Source of the DNA: Undaria pinnatifida
Lineage: Eukaryota; Sar; Phaeophyceae; Laminariales; Alariaceae
Length of the DNA stretch: 64,000 nt
Reading direction: 5' to 3'
Assembly (NCBI GenBank): GCA_012845835.1
Contig: JABAKD010000010.1
Span: 18,115,204 to 18,179,203, forward strand
Part shown: positions 52,971 to 63,173 of the stretch, piece by piece
How positions within the stretch are numbered: position 1 is the first letter of the stretch
Layout of the letters: each line of letters opens with the position of its first letter
Translations under genes and position numbers: made by a program
Notes under the pieces: model-generated
What the model was told of the DNA's origin: nothing
The model's input: the letters and a program-made list of their open reading frames with translations, nothing else
Databases searched by the model: none

Positions 52971-53237
52971 TATGATTCTACGGTAGCCCGCCCCAAAACC
53001 ATCGATTTTCTTTACCGGACGTTTCCGAGACAACGTAGTATTAAACGGCTGCTCCACACAAGGAAGGATACTATTGAGAAAAGAGTGTATCCACATATTT
53101 TCTTCTGTGCAAAGGTCTAACAATCGACGACGTCGGGGTGTCGAGGGACACCGCATTTCAGGAGATACGACCGGGAGCTAGTTTTGAAACCGGCGATTTC
53201 GTTGAAGAAAAGTTGGGGGTAGCTGCCGTAGAACGAC
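52971..53237 (+). mobile_element. MITE family A, copy 7
   Basis: TATGATTCTACGGTAGCCCG to GGGGGTAGCTGCCGTAGAACGACT. In this copy one + frame stays open from TGCAAAGGTCTAACAATCG to the right end, reading [20 protein letters not shown]. Confidence 0.8.
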
Positions 53238-53530
53238 TTTATTTATGTCTGTTCAAAATGTTTTGTGAATGACTTAAGACACTCCTTGACCCAAAATCGT
53301 CGGACAAAAAATAAATAATAGGCCATTTTTTTTTTCCTGATTGTCGTTGTGTACCTAGGCCATACGGAATTTTTCGTCCGGTGTTAAGTTTTATTTTTCT
53401 CCAAATCAGTTTTTGGGGGAGGTATGCCTTAAGCTCCCAAATTAATTGTGGAACCGCTGAAAAAAAGTGGTGCACCTCTATCGTAGAAGGCGTCGTTGTC
53501 GTTGTCGTTGTTGTTGTTGTAGCACGCGTC
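53238..53530 (+). mobile_element. MITE family B, copy 10
   Basis: Immediately abuts family-A copy 7. Interior: TTTTGTGAATGACTTAAGAC, GACCCAAAATCGTCGG, GTTGTGTACCTAGGCCATAC, TCTCCAAATCAGTTTTTGGG. The right terminus CTCTATCGTAG..CACGCGTC is interrupted by a (GTT)n/(GTC)n insert at 53490-53520. Confidence 0.75.
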
Positions 53531-53627
53531 TCATGTCGCAAAAACTATAAAATACCACGAAGGCTTGAGGACGCAAACGAACAGGGAGACTACTCGTGCG
53601 AGTGGCCCCGGTTGAACCACCTTGAGA

Positions 53628-54085
53628 AAATGTCTTCCTACAGTACAGAAAACCCCCGCCTGTAGCCTTGGTCAGAAAGCAGTTCCCCATGCTGTATCTC
53701 CTGAGATACGGTGCCCGCCGCCACCCCGACGTCACCGATAGATAGTCCGTATTGCAAACAACATAATATGCGAAGATACATGTGAGCTTTTCATGAAGCA
53801 CCCTCTACTTCCCTGTGTCGAGCAGCCACAAAACGTTCGTTAAAGAATAGGGACAGCTTACGCTATACCTACAATGGGACCCGAAGGGTGCGCCAGCTAG
53901 CGTCGGGCTGCGAAAGCAACTGAGTTAAATCGACACACGACGCGTATGAAAATACGTGGAAGTGTGGTGAGCTAAAGCTTTATTTTTCCCCATCCGCCGG
54001 AGGATATAAAAAAAAAAAAAAAAAAGTTCGTTAAAGAAAATAATAGCTGGTTTTGTCGGGGGGGGGGGCTATCGTAGAGTCAGTC
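53628..54085 (-). mobile_element. MITE family A, copy 8, split by a SINE
   Basis: The left part has TGTATCTCCTGAGATACGGT, CACCCCGACGTCACC and GAGCAGCCACAAAACGTTCG. It resumes after the insertion with AATAATAGCTGGTTTTGTC and ends GCTATCGTAGAGTCAGTC. The left end is diverged. Confidence 0.75.
53848..54025 (+). mobile_element. Poly-A SINE (family C) with 13-bp target duplication
   Basis: The element runs TAGGGACAGCTTACGCTATA ... CCCATCCGCCGGAGGATAT and ends in ~18 A. It is bounded by the identical 13-mer GTTCGTTAAAGAA at 53835-53847 and 54026-54038. A poly-A tail and a duplication of this length are the signature of LINE-type target-primed insertion. It is shorter at its 5' end than the 4-kb copy, as expected for 5' truncation. 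Confidence 0.9.
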
Positions 54086-54313
54086 GAGTGTGCACGGGCG
54101 CTATCCCCTGCGAACGAAGTCAAGAAGCGTGATGCGAGATATAGGCGGTGCCTGGTGTTAGCATCACGTTTTTTTGAAAAAAAAAATAGTGAATAATGGT
54201 CAACGGGAGCTCCTTGACCCGAAGTCTGGTCGGAATTAGACAAGTGCGCGTATATCTTGTTTTGCATTTTAATTTTTAGGTTTTCTTTTTTGTTCTGCAT
54301 CGATAAGCCATAT

Positions 54314-54812
54314 TGACGCCTGCTACGATATAGGCATTAAGGTATACCGTTTTTTGGCGAAATCACTTTCTGAATGACGGGGCTCATTAACCCTAAGTCA
54401 CCTTAAGACGCCTGCTACGATGATAGAGGTATTAGGGTATACCATTTTTTGGCGAAATCACTTTCTGAATGACGGGGCTCCTTAACCCCAAGTCACCCTA
54501 AGACGCCTGCTACGATGATAGAGGTATTAAGGCATACCGTTTTTTGGCGAAATCACTTCATGAATGACGGGGCTCCTTAACTCATAATCGTCGGAAAAAC
54601 AAACGCCATTTTTTTTTTTTGGCCTGATTCTCGTGTTGTACCTATTAATAGAGGGGCCAGATGAGATTTTTCACCCGGCAGCAGTTTTTATTTTCTCCTG
54701 CTTGGAAATCAGTTTTTGGGCGAGGTAAAAAAATTAAGCTCCCAAATTGAGGAACGCCTCGCTCAGAAAAACACCTGGTGGAGTGAGAACGAACTTCGAT
54801 CGTAGCACGCGT
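54314..54812 (+). mobile_element. MITE family B, copy 11, with its left end triplicated
   Basis: GACGCCTGCTACGATATAGGC opens at 54315, and near-identical units restart at 54407 and 54502, each ~93 bp (TTTTTTGGCGAAATCACTTT, CTGAATGACGGGGCTC). The third continues into a full B interior and the right end GATCGTAGCACGCGTG. Confidence 0.8.
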
Positions 54813-55639
54813 GTACTATAATTATAATACGTACATGTGTTTGGATATTGTCTATCGGTTTGCTCTTTCATTCTGCAACCATAAATTTGTCTGTGGGGGT
54901 GCTTTTTCTTTTAGCATATCGAAGGATAATCCATCATCAATCATGGATCTTGTCCAGATCGGTACTTACTTGCGCTTATTTCATTCCCCGAGGACTAAAA
55001 ATCAGAGTTTTTATGATGGGGGTGGAGTTACAGAATAGAATTCCTTCAAAAGGTGAGTAAAAAATGAGTCTCTGAAAAACAAAAACGGTTCAAACAACGC
55101 CTGCTGCACCATAATAGCACGGGGTCTGAAACCAAAGGAAGATGTGCTGCCCTGAAACTCGGCAACAACGAACGGGCGGCTCGCCATTTACACGGCAGGG
55201 CTTACAATTTTCGCTGAAGCCAAAACGAAAACGAAAACGTCTACTTGACCCAAGGCGACGGTTGGCGTTTTTTTTTGTTTTTTTTTTTCTTGCAGCGGCC
55301 GGGCCACTCGCGCGAGTGACCCCCTTGTTTCGCGTTTCGGTGTTTACCTTCATTTTGTGACATCTGCCTTCATTTTTCGACATGACTCCGCAGTGGAATG
55401 GCTAGCTAGCTATGTATACGTTGCTGGTACAAGAAAATCGCCCAGGAAAGAGAGTTTTCGTCTCGGTGAGGTACAGAGTTGCGAGTGGCCCAAGCCCCCA
55501 CCACACCAGCCTCATCGGTCGTTTCTGACCGCTTGAGCTCCTCTCAAACAAGTGTGGTCGACTACACCGGTTAGAGCATGACAACTTTACGAGGAGAGAG
55601 TATACATACATCCGTTTCTAGGGCTAGCTCAAAGGAATG
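54813..55639. other. No gene seen
   Basis: Mixed sequence with T runs near 55268-55290. CACTCGCGCGAGTGACCCC recurs near 44330 and 46385. No exon is supported. Confidence 0.35.
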
Positions 55640-55800
55640 GTGGTTTGTGGGTTACGAACGGGAACGAACGAACGAATGCGCCTTCGAAAATCATGTTTCG
55701 GGGGAAATATTGAGCTCCTCACATGAAACGTTTCTACATAGGAGCTAAAAAAATTCTCAGAAACTTCTGCTGCATACACCCCTGCCCAAGCGTGGGACGT
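55640..55800 (-). repeat. Repeat F, inverted, without expansion
   Basis: AACGAACGAACGAATGCGCC, AAATATTGAGCTCCTCACAT and CTCAGAAACTTCTGCTGCAT. Confidence 0.65.
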
Positions 55801-55976
55801 GATCCTATAGGATCCTTACACCGAAAAAAAATGGAGCACCTCCCTCTATCGTGTACCTACCTCCCCACATTATTGCGGTTAGGGAGGGCGCGGCGTCCCC
55901 TACTACTCCGGTGTACCCAGCTCCACGGCTTCTTCGTGTCGCCGATGCTGCAACCAAAACCACATGATTTGATTGT

Positions 55977-56240
55977 GACTGATTCTACGATGATAGCCCT
56001 CCGCAACAGCGATTTCCTTTAACGAACGTTTCATGGTTGCTCGAGGCATGCAAGGAAGGTTGCTATTAAAACAAGGCAAGGCCTCCATATATTTTCTTGT
56101 TTGCACGAGGGACTATCGAACGATGACGTCGAGGCGGGGAGGAGCACCGTAATTCAGGAAATACGGCCGGGAGCTGGTTTCAAAAACGGTGATTCCGTTA
56201 AAGAAATGTTGGGGGGGGGGGGGCTGTCGTAGAACGAGTC
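55977..56240 (+). mobile_element. MITE family A, copy 9, with 4-bp target duplication
   Basis: GACTGATTCTACGATGATAG to GGGGCTGTCGTAGAACGAGTC, 264 bp, flanked by TTGT on both sides (55973-55976 and 56241-56244). Confidence 0.85.
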
Positions 56241-56700
56241 TTGTCCACATTGTTTAACCCTCTTGAAGCCCCAGCGCGGGGACAACCACTGCCCCCTCCT
56301 AGAAACACGCCTGCTAACGGTATGTGGGCTACTATTTTTTCTGTCCAAAAAGTTCCTTGCTGAAGAAAGGGGCGCTCTCAAATTGAAAGAGCTCGTACTC
56401 AAAATCTCTCTGGATCTAATTTCCCCTTTGCTATATTCTTCGTTATTAGATACTTACTACTATTAATATATAGCCCGTAGGATTGTGTATTGGGCTTAGA
56501 TCTTACGTGTTTCCATATTAACCCTTTTTTAGCACCGCGGTCTCGACATGAAAAAAAAAAACACTCGGAGTGAGACTAGGATCATTTTACTCGTAATAGT
56601 TGGGTCTATCAATAGTATAGAGCTCCTCATCGTGAGTAAACTGCTACGTTATCTCTATTGCACCGAAGCACGCGCGAAATGTGCGGTTGGCGCACCCAAC
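56241..56700. other. No gene seen
   Basis: Flank between the MITE and the third copy of the gluconolactonase terminal exon. No exon is seen. Confidence 0.4.
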
Positions 56701-56705
56701 CCATA

Positions 56706-56870
56706 CTATGCTGGCGCCGCTTTCGTAAGCACCTTAACCCATGATGATGACGCGATCGCAGGCCGCCATGTACAGGTACCCGTCACCTCCTACGACATCG
56801 TTCGCTACCAATACTCCGCCTCGGTACAATCGTCCCGAGGTGCTCCCCAGAAGACGGAAAGAGCTGACAT
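56706..56870 (-). pseudogene. Third, most decayed copy of the gluconolactonase terminal exon
   Basis: On - it matches the terminal exon from CTTCTGGGGAGCACCTCGGG through GGTGACGGGTACCTGTACAT to GCGGCGCCAGCATAG. The first half is in the wrong frame, and an ATC insertion plus substitutions after CGATCGCGTC break the second half before the original stop. Confidence 0.8.
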
Positions 56871-57234
56871 CCCATGAGGGGAAGCCCCGAACACATAACG
56901 CCTCGCTCGTCAATTTTTATCCGTAGGGGGTAGCCCCGAACATATAACGCCTCGCTCGTCAAATTTTATGCCTAGCAGCAAAAATAAAAGAGTAGTCCAC
57001 AGCTGCACCCCACCATCACTAGCGAAGACAACCGCGGCCCCTCCCAAAACACGCCTACTATTGAAACGTTGCCTTCACGCGAGAAAAAAAAATGCTCGTA
57101 CGCTGTTTAAAGCATCGGACGCCTATGCTGGTGCTCATCCCCATCTGATAGCAAAGAAAAAAAAAAAACGCACTCACTCCACAGGTGCCACCCACTTTTA
57201 TCGATAGCAGCAGGGATTAACCACGGCCCTTCAC

Positions 57235-57535
57235 GCTATACATTTTACTACTATTACTACGACGTCGTTACGACATCACGCGAAAACATGCTCTTGCAGC
57301 ATCTAACCCCTGTGCTGGCGCCGCCTTGGTAAGTACTTTAACGCTTACATCGCCATCGGAGGCGGCCATGTACAGGTACCCGTCCCCTCTTAACGCAACG
57401 TGTGCCACAATCACACCTCTCGTGACAACCCTTCCGAGGTGCTCCCCTGAAGACGAAAGAACGGCCACTCCCCCGGGGGCAATCGCGAACACATTTCCTC
57501 GCTCGATAACTTCAAGCCCTGACAAACAAACCAAA
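57235..57535 (-). pseudogene. Second copy of the gluconolactonase terminal exon
   Basis: The - strand still reads RGNVFAIAPGGVAVLSSSGE and ALRGDGYLYMAASDGDV, about 75% like the working exon. An acceptor exists (TTTGTTTGTCAG), but joining it to the upstream exon in phase 0 gives the wrong frame, and the original TAG stop has become CAG. The 3' flank (TGCTCTTGCAGCATC, CTATACATTTTAC) is duplicated with it. Confidence 0.85.
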
Positions 57536-57658
57536 AAAAAGAAAGAGTACTCCACAGCTTCAGCCCGCATTTAAAAGCGGAGACAAACAACCACGACCCT
57601 TCTCTAAACACGCAGGCGTACTAGGTCGTCTTCACGCGGGCAAAAACAAGAACACGCT

Positions 57659-57750
57659 GTTAACCCCTTTAGAGCCCCTAAATCCCTCCTTACACTAATT
57701 CCAAGTGATTTCGTCGCCAAAAACGGAATTCCAGTTGCAAAGGCGTTAAA
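57659..57750. repeat. Repeat H
   Basis: CCTCCTTACACTAATTCCAA, GTTGCAAAGGCGTTAAAG. It is inserted between copies 1 and 2 of the terminal exon unit. Confidence 0.75.
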
Positions 57751-57907
57751 GCATCAAACGCCCATGCTGGCGCTTACCCCAACCCCATAGCCACCCACTT
57801 TTATGAATAGCAGCAGGGATTCACCACGGCCCCTCCCACTATACATTTTACAACTACGACGCCTTTACGCCATCAAAGCGAAAACATGCTCTTGCAGCAT
57901 CCAAACC

Positions 57908-58141
57908 CTATGCTGGCGCCGCCTTGGTAAGCACTTTAACCCTCATGATGCGATCGGAGGCGGCCATGTACAGGTACCCGTCACCTCCTAACGCAACGTT
58001 TGCTACAAACACCCCGCCCGTGACGACCGTCCCGAGGTGCTCCCCAGAAGGCGAAAAAACGGCCACGCCCCCGGGAGCGGCCGCGAAAATATTTCCTCGG
58101 TCGTCGACCTTAAGCCCGTCCGGTGACCCCACGGGGTGTCC
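57908..58141 (-). CDS. Gluconolactonase-like gene, terminal exon
   Basis: Acceptor CGCCCCCTCAG; it begins GHPVGSPDGLKVDDRGN with the metal-ligand Asp and ends at TAG 57910-57908 after VKVLTKAAPA. Blade motifs APGGVAVFSPSGEHLG and ALGGDGYLYMAAS are intact. Confidence 0.9.
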   Translation of the reverse strand, partial: GHPVGSPDGLKVDDRGNIFAAAPGGVAVFSPSGEHLGTVVTGGVFVANVALGGDGYLYMAASDRIMRVKVLTKAAPA

Positions 58142-61100
58142 CTGAGGGGGCGTTTATAAATAGAGCCGGGCGGGATCGATGCGGAGAAAAAGACGCAGTC
58201 AGTGCTGTAACCGCCTGGTGAGACAGATTAAGGCAGCGGGCGTGAAAATCCCTTATGTACTGTGTTAACACGTAAAAGTGTATGATGCATAGTATGAGTG
58301 ACTCATCCCACGGCAGGGTACCCGTGCAGCATATTCTAAGAATTTTCTGAGCTCCTAACACGAGGAAGGCGATGAATATCAACATCAACATCAACATCAC
58401 CCGAAACTACTTCGAAGACATTCTTCGCTCGGGCAACCGGGCCAACTTTTCTGCGCGCTATTGCTACTAATAATACTATCAACACTATTCATATTATTGG
58501 TAGTCCTAACACTAGTCCTAACACTAGTCCTAAGAATAGTCCTGAGAATAGTCCTAAGAATAGTCCTAAAAATAGTCCTAAGAATAGTCCTAAGAATAGT
58601 CCTAAGAATAGTCCTAATAATAGTCCCAAGAATAGTCCCGTCACTCAGAAAGTGATTTCGCCAAAAAAACGGTACACCTTAATACCTCTATCATCGTAGA
58701 AGGCGTCATAGACTCGAAAAATATCGTACTATAACCCGATAGGTCCACGCTTGAGGAGCTCAACCAATCAGACCGACAGAACGACAGAATGACAGAATGA
58801 CAAAAATAAAAGCTCAACCCCCTACCGTATTTCTCAATAAAAAGTATGTATACACGGAATGTATACACTGATGGCTTGTCAATGATGCTATGGCTGTCGC
58901 TAGGAACTCGCACATCGGAAAATTCTGCACCTAGGACAGATCATCTTCTTATTGATGATCTATATGATCTATAGATGATCTGTGTCTTTCAGGGCAGACA
59001 CATCCCTGGTGTATACGATCTGCATGTCTTATAGATCATGCTGTCGGGTGAGAGCCGTACGATCTGAATGATCTGAATGATCTACAGCAGTAGCACGTGT
59101 GTCTTGGGTTGGATCTGTACTACACAGATCCTGCACGACATAGCATGACAATAGGTACATGATCTATATGATCATATGATCTATACGATCATATGATTTA
59201 CATGATCTACATGATCTATATGATCTATGTGATCTATGTCGTGACCAGTCCGAGGTGTGGAATTTTAGAAAGAGTCAACTTGTGTGCGTTAGTGGAAGGC
59301 ACATACAAGCCCAACCCAAATCTAAGACGTCGGCATGCCGGGGAATTTCTGGTCGTACATATTCGCCTATTCGCCGTCTGAAAAGATGGAAACCCCCTCG
59401 AGCGTCAGGCCACGAATCTTCCCTGGTTCCGATCTCGCTATACGCCGTCTGAAAATACGGGAACACCTTGGACGGCTGCTTCAGTCTTCAGCCCGCGAAT
59501 CTCCCCTGGTTCTGGTCTCGCTATACGCCATCTGAAAACATGGAAACCCCCTCGAGCTTCAGCCCACGAAATCTCCCCTGGTTCCGGTCTCGCTACACTT
59601 CGTCCAAATAGATGGAAACCCCCTCGACCTTCGTTCAGCCCACTAATCTTGCCTGGTTCCGGTTGTCTTGCTGTCACACCGAAGATCGACGAACAACTAA
59701 CCCCCCCTCCCCCCCCTGCCCCCTCCCCTCACCAACCCCTTAGAAACGAAACCAGCGTTTGTGGGGGTAACTAGCTTGGACCAAAGTGGGTCAGATTTTT
59801 TCTGGATAAAAGTATGGGACATGCAACGGTAGATGCGCGCCATTTTTTCTTATTAATCTATTTCCTTCCTCAATTGACGATTTTCTCTTTTTTTTTTTTA
59901 AACCCTCACCCATTATAAGAAAAATAACGATTTTTAGGACAATAAAAAAGGGCGTAAACCCATGAAAAAAAACAAAAACAAAAACAAAATGAAACAAAAC
60001 ATGGCTCAGGCATACAACAACAACAAAAAAATCGCCCAGAATGTTCCAAGAAATGAGTTGACAAATCACAAATCCGACCATTTTTGGGGGGGTTAAGGAA
60101 CCGCATATTTGAAAAAAAAAGCGAAAAACGAAAACAAAAACGAGAAGGCCAAAAAGTGCCACCTCTACGGTAGCATGCTTGCGCCCGTCAAAGGTTGAGG
60201 ACCGCACCGTCTTACCTCCTTCATCGGCCGTGCATCGACGAACAACCTTCGGTTTGACAAGTCCCCGGCCTCATCGACGTCGTACACGTACCAAGCTGGG
60301 TCCTCGGGGGAAGAAACGGCTAGGTACAGCTTGGAGAAGTCTGGCGAAAACGCCAGCCCGTTCGGCCACACGAACTCTGCCAAGGTGGAAAGGGGGGCGA
60401 AAGGGGTAGACGCAGATTGGCCCCCTTTTTTCTTTAGGGCTTGCCCCAGGTTTATGGAAGAAACACAGCGTGGACATAGATTATAACATTATTAGCAATA
60501 CTGTGGAGTGTCCGACTTAAGAGTCCCCCGAAATAGGCCAGTGTTACTGAAAGGTCTTACTACTTGACCGCTCTTATCTCAGCTTCGGCATCATGCAGAT
60601 TTTTAGCATAGGCGACATAAGGCGTGACAGGACAACTTTAACCGCCAAGTTCGCTTTCTGTTACTACTGTTTGTTGTTGCTCACCCCATCTATTATCTTC
60701 GCACTTGCTATTTCTCCTTCTCCCCCTCTGTTAATAGTCGTAACTCAGATCTGGGGTCACTACTAAGCAGGCTCTCCTCCCCCCTCCCCACTACGGCACG
60801 CGCCTTCCTTTTTATCGCCAGAAGATTCCAGCTATTGCTTCCCGCGTCGACTCGCGTCGAATTGTGCTCACCCACGCTATAACTCGCTCTCGGCAGTTGG
60901 TGTCTCTAGAAAAAAAAAATCGCCATACAGTACCGAGATATTTTAACCTCTCACTCCAACCTAAGTAGTTCGAGGTTAACCACTAGACCACCGAGGCGAC
61001 CGGGTACTATGGACGCTATTCAAACGGTCCCCCCACTGTACAACAACGGTTGAAACCACGTCCTTCCTCCGGATTTTTCCCGCAGGATTGCTAGGGATTC

Positions 61101-62672
61101 GGGATTTCACCGTGGTCCCGTGCAAAATGCGAAATCCCGTATCCCGTATCCCGCGTCCGGTGAAAAATGGGAAATCCCGTCCCCGCACAAATGCGTCACG
61201 CGCAAAACTCGAGAGCCAGTTCCCGCACAAACAAAATCCCGCGATAATGTTGAAATCCCGCATTCCGCGAATAGAAGCACGAGGAATCCCGACGTTTGCC
61301 GAGGTCGTCCTCCCGCGCAGAAGGACAGATTCATCCACGCAAGCGGCGAGTCACCGGTTCAATTCTCTCAGATCACAAGTATTTTTTTCTCCACGTTTTT
61401 CTCGAAAACATTTGTACCCAATGCTAGTTGTGAGTCCCCCTCGCCCCCCGGTACAACACCGCGAAATACCAAAGAAAACCTTCTATTTTACGGTTAAAGA
61501 GCAGAGAGAGACCCGAGCGCGGAGCGAACAACACACACACACACGGCCGCGACCAACATAGCATGAACCTTAACGAGGCTGTTGCTAGCGAGGTAGCAGC
61601 GCCTGCTGCCAGCGAGGCAGCAACGCCTGCTGCCGGCCAAGAGTCCACGGGTGTCGGGCCTTCTGGACCTGATGGTCTTCCTGTGGCCACACCTGCCGGC
61701 TCGGCTGCTGAAGGAGTACAGCTTGACACGTTACCAAGCTCCAAGACGTTGTTCTCGTCAAAAATTCCGTCGAGTCCCGTCGTGGCTGCATGCCGCCCGG
61801 GGAGTTTTCGCATTGGCCGGGTCCCGTACAAAAAATGCCGTTGAGTCCGGTCGTGGCTGCATCCCGTTGAGTTAAATCCCGCTACGTCCCGTCTTGGTTA
61901 CATTCCGCCCGGAGGAATACCGCGGTGGTCGGATTCCGTACAAAGAACAACGTCCAGTCCCGTGGTTAGCCGGATCCCGCACAAACAAAATATTTCGGTA
62001 CCGTGGTTGCCGGATCCCGTACGAAAAATACCGTTGAAGTGCCGCGGTAACTTGATCCCGTAGGATTTGGTCGGTCCCGAGGTAAAAAACCGGTCCCGGG
62101 GAAGGCCGTGGTTAAAATGGACGCTCATGCGAAAAAGGTAACATGGTCCGTCTGTACGTGCAGCAAAGGCAATCGAAGCTCCCATGACGCGGTTTACATC
62201 GCTGTCAAAAACGGCCGATAGAGTGCAGTTCACGGTTGGCAAAGAGGCCAATAGAACCCGATGTGCGTTTGCGCTAAAACGTCCTGTGCGTCGACGTCAG
62301 CCAAGGCCAATAAATGCGCTAAAACGTCCTGTGCGTCGACGTCAGCCAAGGCCAATAAATCCCCGACCACTTTTCTGTTCACGACGCCAAAATAAACACA
62401 CACATAATTGCCCACTCCCCTACACGAAAACCAGCCTTCCCCGCACCGTGATGTATCATACCTTTCTCGATAAGCTCGGGCTCGGCTGCCACATCGTCGG
62501 AAGCCCTCGCGGCAGTAATAGACTCCTTCCTAACGCGGTAAACCCCGCTGAACCCGTGGGCCACGAATCCGTCGTCTTCGTGACGACGCGGCAAGCCGTA
62601 GGGGGGGTCCGTGAAATATGCGTCCCCGCGCTTGGAGAACGCCAGGTCGTTGGGGCTGTTCAGGCGGTGTTC
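57908..62672 (-). CDS. SMP-30/gluconolactonase-like beta-propeller enzyme, three 3' exons
   Basis: Exons 62672-62462, 60376-60216 and 58141-57908 join without a frame change (one base plus two bases across the first junction, phase 0 at the second). The ~201-residue product begins at EHRLNSPNDLAFSKRGDAYF and covers roughly the last two thirds of the six-bladed SMP-30/gluconolactonase/LRE fold. Family metal-binding positions are present: Asn in SPND, Asn in WPNGLAFSPD and Asp in SPDGLKVD. Enzymes of this family hydrolyse sugar lactones or similar esters using one divalent cation. The actual substrate here is unknown. The 5' exons, including the EGP glutamate, were not found before 64000 and probably lie beyond the window. 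Confidence 0.85.
58325..58450 (+). repeat. Repeat F with short (CAACAT)n insert
   Basis: CATATTCTAAGAATTTTCTG, AGCTCCTAACACGAGG, three to four ATCAAC units, CACCCGAAACTACTTCGAAG. It lies in the intron upstream of the terminal exon. Confidence 0.75.
58504..58640. repeat. 12-bp tandem repeat (AATAGTCCTAAG)
   Basis: About 11 units of CCTAAGAATAGT with minor variation. The LRIV-repeat frame it gives is an artefact. Confidence 0.9.
58939..59240. repeat. GATC-dense degenerate repeat
   Basis: I count about 19 GATC sites in ~300 bp, mostly as ATGATCTATATGATCTA-type units of about 10 bp. The palindromic core allows many short hairpins. Confidence 0.8.
59361..59680. repeat. ~70-bp minisatellite, about 4.5 copies
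   Basis: Units contain CGCCGTCTGAAAAGATGGAA, ACCCCCTCGAGCTTCAG, CCACGAATCTCCCCTGGTTC and CGGTCTCGCTATA. Both strands stay open over parts of it. Confidence 0.9.
59700..60190. other. Intron with MITE-B-like tail
   Basis: C runs at 59700-59735. From about 59790 the sequence is AT-rich and ends AAAGTGCCACCTCTACGGTA-GCATGC, like the right end of family B; its left end is unclear. Confidence 0.5.
60216..60376 (-). CDS. Gluconolactonase-like gene, middle exon
   Basis: Acceptor CCACCTTGGCAG, donor GAG|GTAAGA, 161 nt. It encodes FVWPNGLAFSPDFSKLYLAV, then AWYVYDVDEAGDLSNRRLF and RPMKE. PNGL carries the conserved metal-ligand Asn. Confidence 0.9.
60655..61003 (-). mobile_element. tRNA-headed SINE (family D), second full copy
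   Basis: On - the head reads CGGTCGCCTCGGTGGTCTAG TGGTTAACC (A-box region). The body shares GACTCGCGTCGA, GCGATAAAAAGGAAGGCG and GTGACCCCAGATCTGAG with the 8165-8567 copy. It lies in the intron between the gluconolactonase exons. Confidence 0.75.
61120..61345. repeat. Degenerate ATCCCG-rich repeat
   Basis: AAATCCCGTATCCCGTATCC, CCCGCACAAA and similar motifs recur irregularly. A related stretch is at 61795-62110. Confidence 0.65.
61346..61794. other. Intronic sequence with an Ala/Pro-rich + frame
   Basis: A + frame at 61563-61844 reads SEVAAPAASEAATPAAG and is open because of a GCAGCGCCTGCTGCC repeat. No gene is supported. Confidence 0.3.
61795..62110. repeat. ~45-bp degenerate repeat (CGGATCCCGTACAAAAAATA)
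   Basis: About six units mixing CCGGATCCCGTAC, AAAAATACCGTTGA and GTCCCGTGGTT. Intronic. Confidence 0.65.
62271..62360. repeat. Perfect 45-bp tandem duplication
   Basis: GCGCTAAAACGTCCTGTGCG (and the next 25 bases) at 62271-62315 is repeated exactly at 62316-62360. Lack of any difference implies a very recent event. Confidence 0.95.
62462..62672 (-). CDS. Gluconolactonase-like gene, first visible exon
   Basis: Acceptor CACTTGCCACCGGCAG, donor AAAG|GTATGA, 211 nt (70 codons plus one base). It begins EHRLNSPNDLAFSKRGDAYF and TDPPYGLPRRHEDDG, the family's most recognisable motif. An upstream exon must precede it. Confidence 0.9.
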
Positions 62673-63173
62673 CTGCCGGTGGCAAGTGCGTTTTTCGTGA
62701 AAAGGCGTGTTTCATTAATAAAACAGACCAGGGGCCAAAATCGGGTATACCCGGGGTGCCTTTGTGGAAGAAATCGGGTGCCATTTTCTTTCTACTTCAC
62801 GGTGGAAACACGCTTGCGCCAAACAAACATGGTTGGTCGGCAACTCTTACCAAAAATTGACTTTTTTTCTTAGTCGTTTTACTCTGTCGGCGAGTGCGCG
62901 AGAGCGCGAGTTGGCAATCACTCGATGTATATCGACGCGCAGTGAGATTCCCGAGCTTACCACAGCGCACTCCCGCTGTCTGCCCTATATACGATGCGCG
63001 GTAAAACTAAAAGCGTTACCCGGGAGGGGTCAGGGGAGGGCTCTGGCTGTGATAGGGTGACTTCTGTCAGGTTCAGGGTTCAAAACGGTAAGTGCCAGAA
63101 GAATACGAACAACGAGTCTCGGCAGCAGTTCTGTCAGGGTGTGCCTACAAACGGAGCGTTTAGAAACGTCAAA
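62673..63173. other. Intronic or intergenic sequence
   Basis: No 5' exon of the gluconolactonase-like gene was recognised on the - strand. Confidence 0.35.

Noticed and set aside
61563..61844. Ala/Pro-rich + strand gene
   Set aside because: Openness follows from a GCAGCGCCTGCTGCC repeat inside an intron of the opposite-strand gene.
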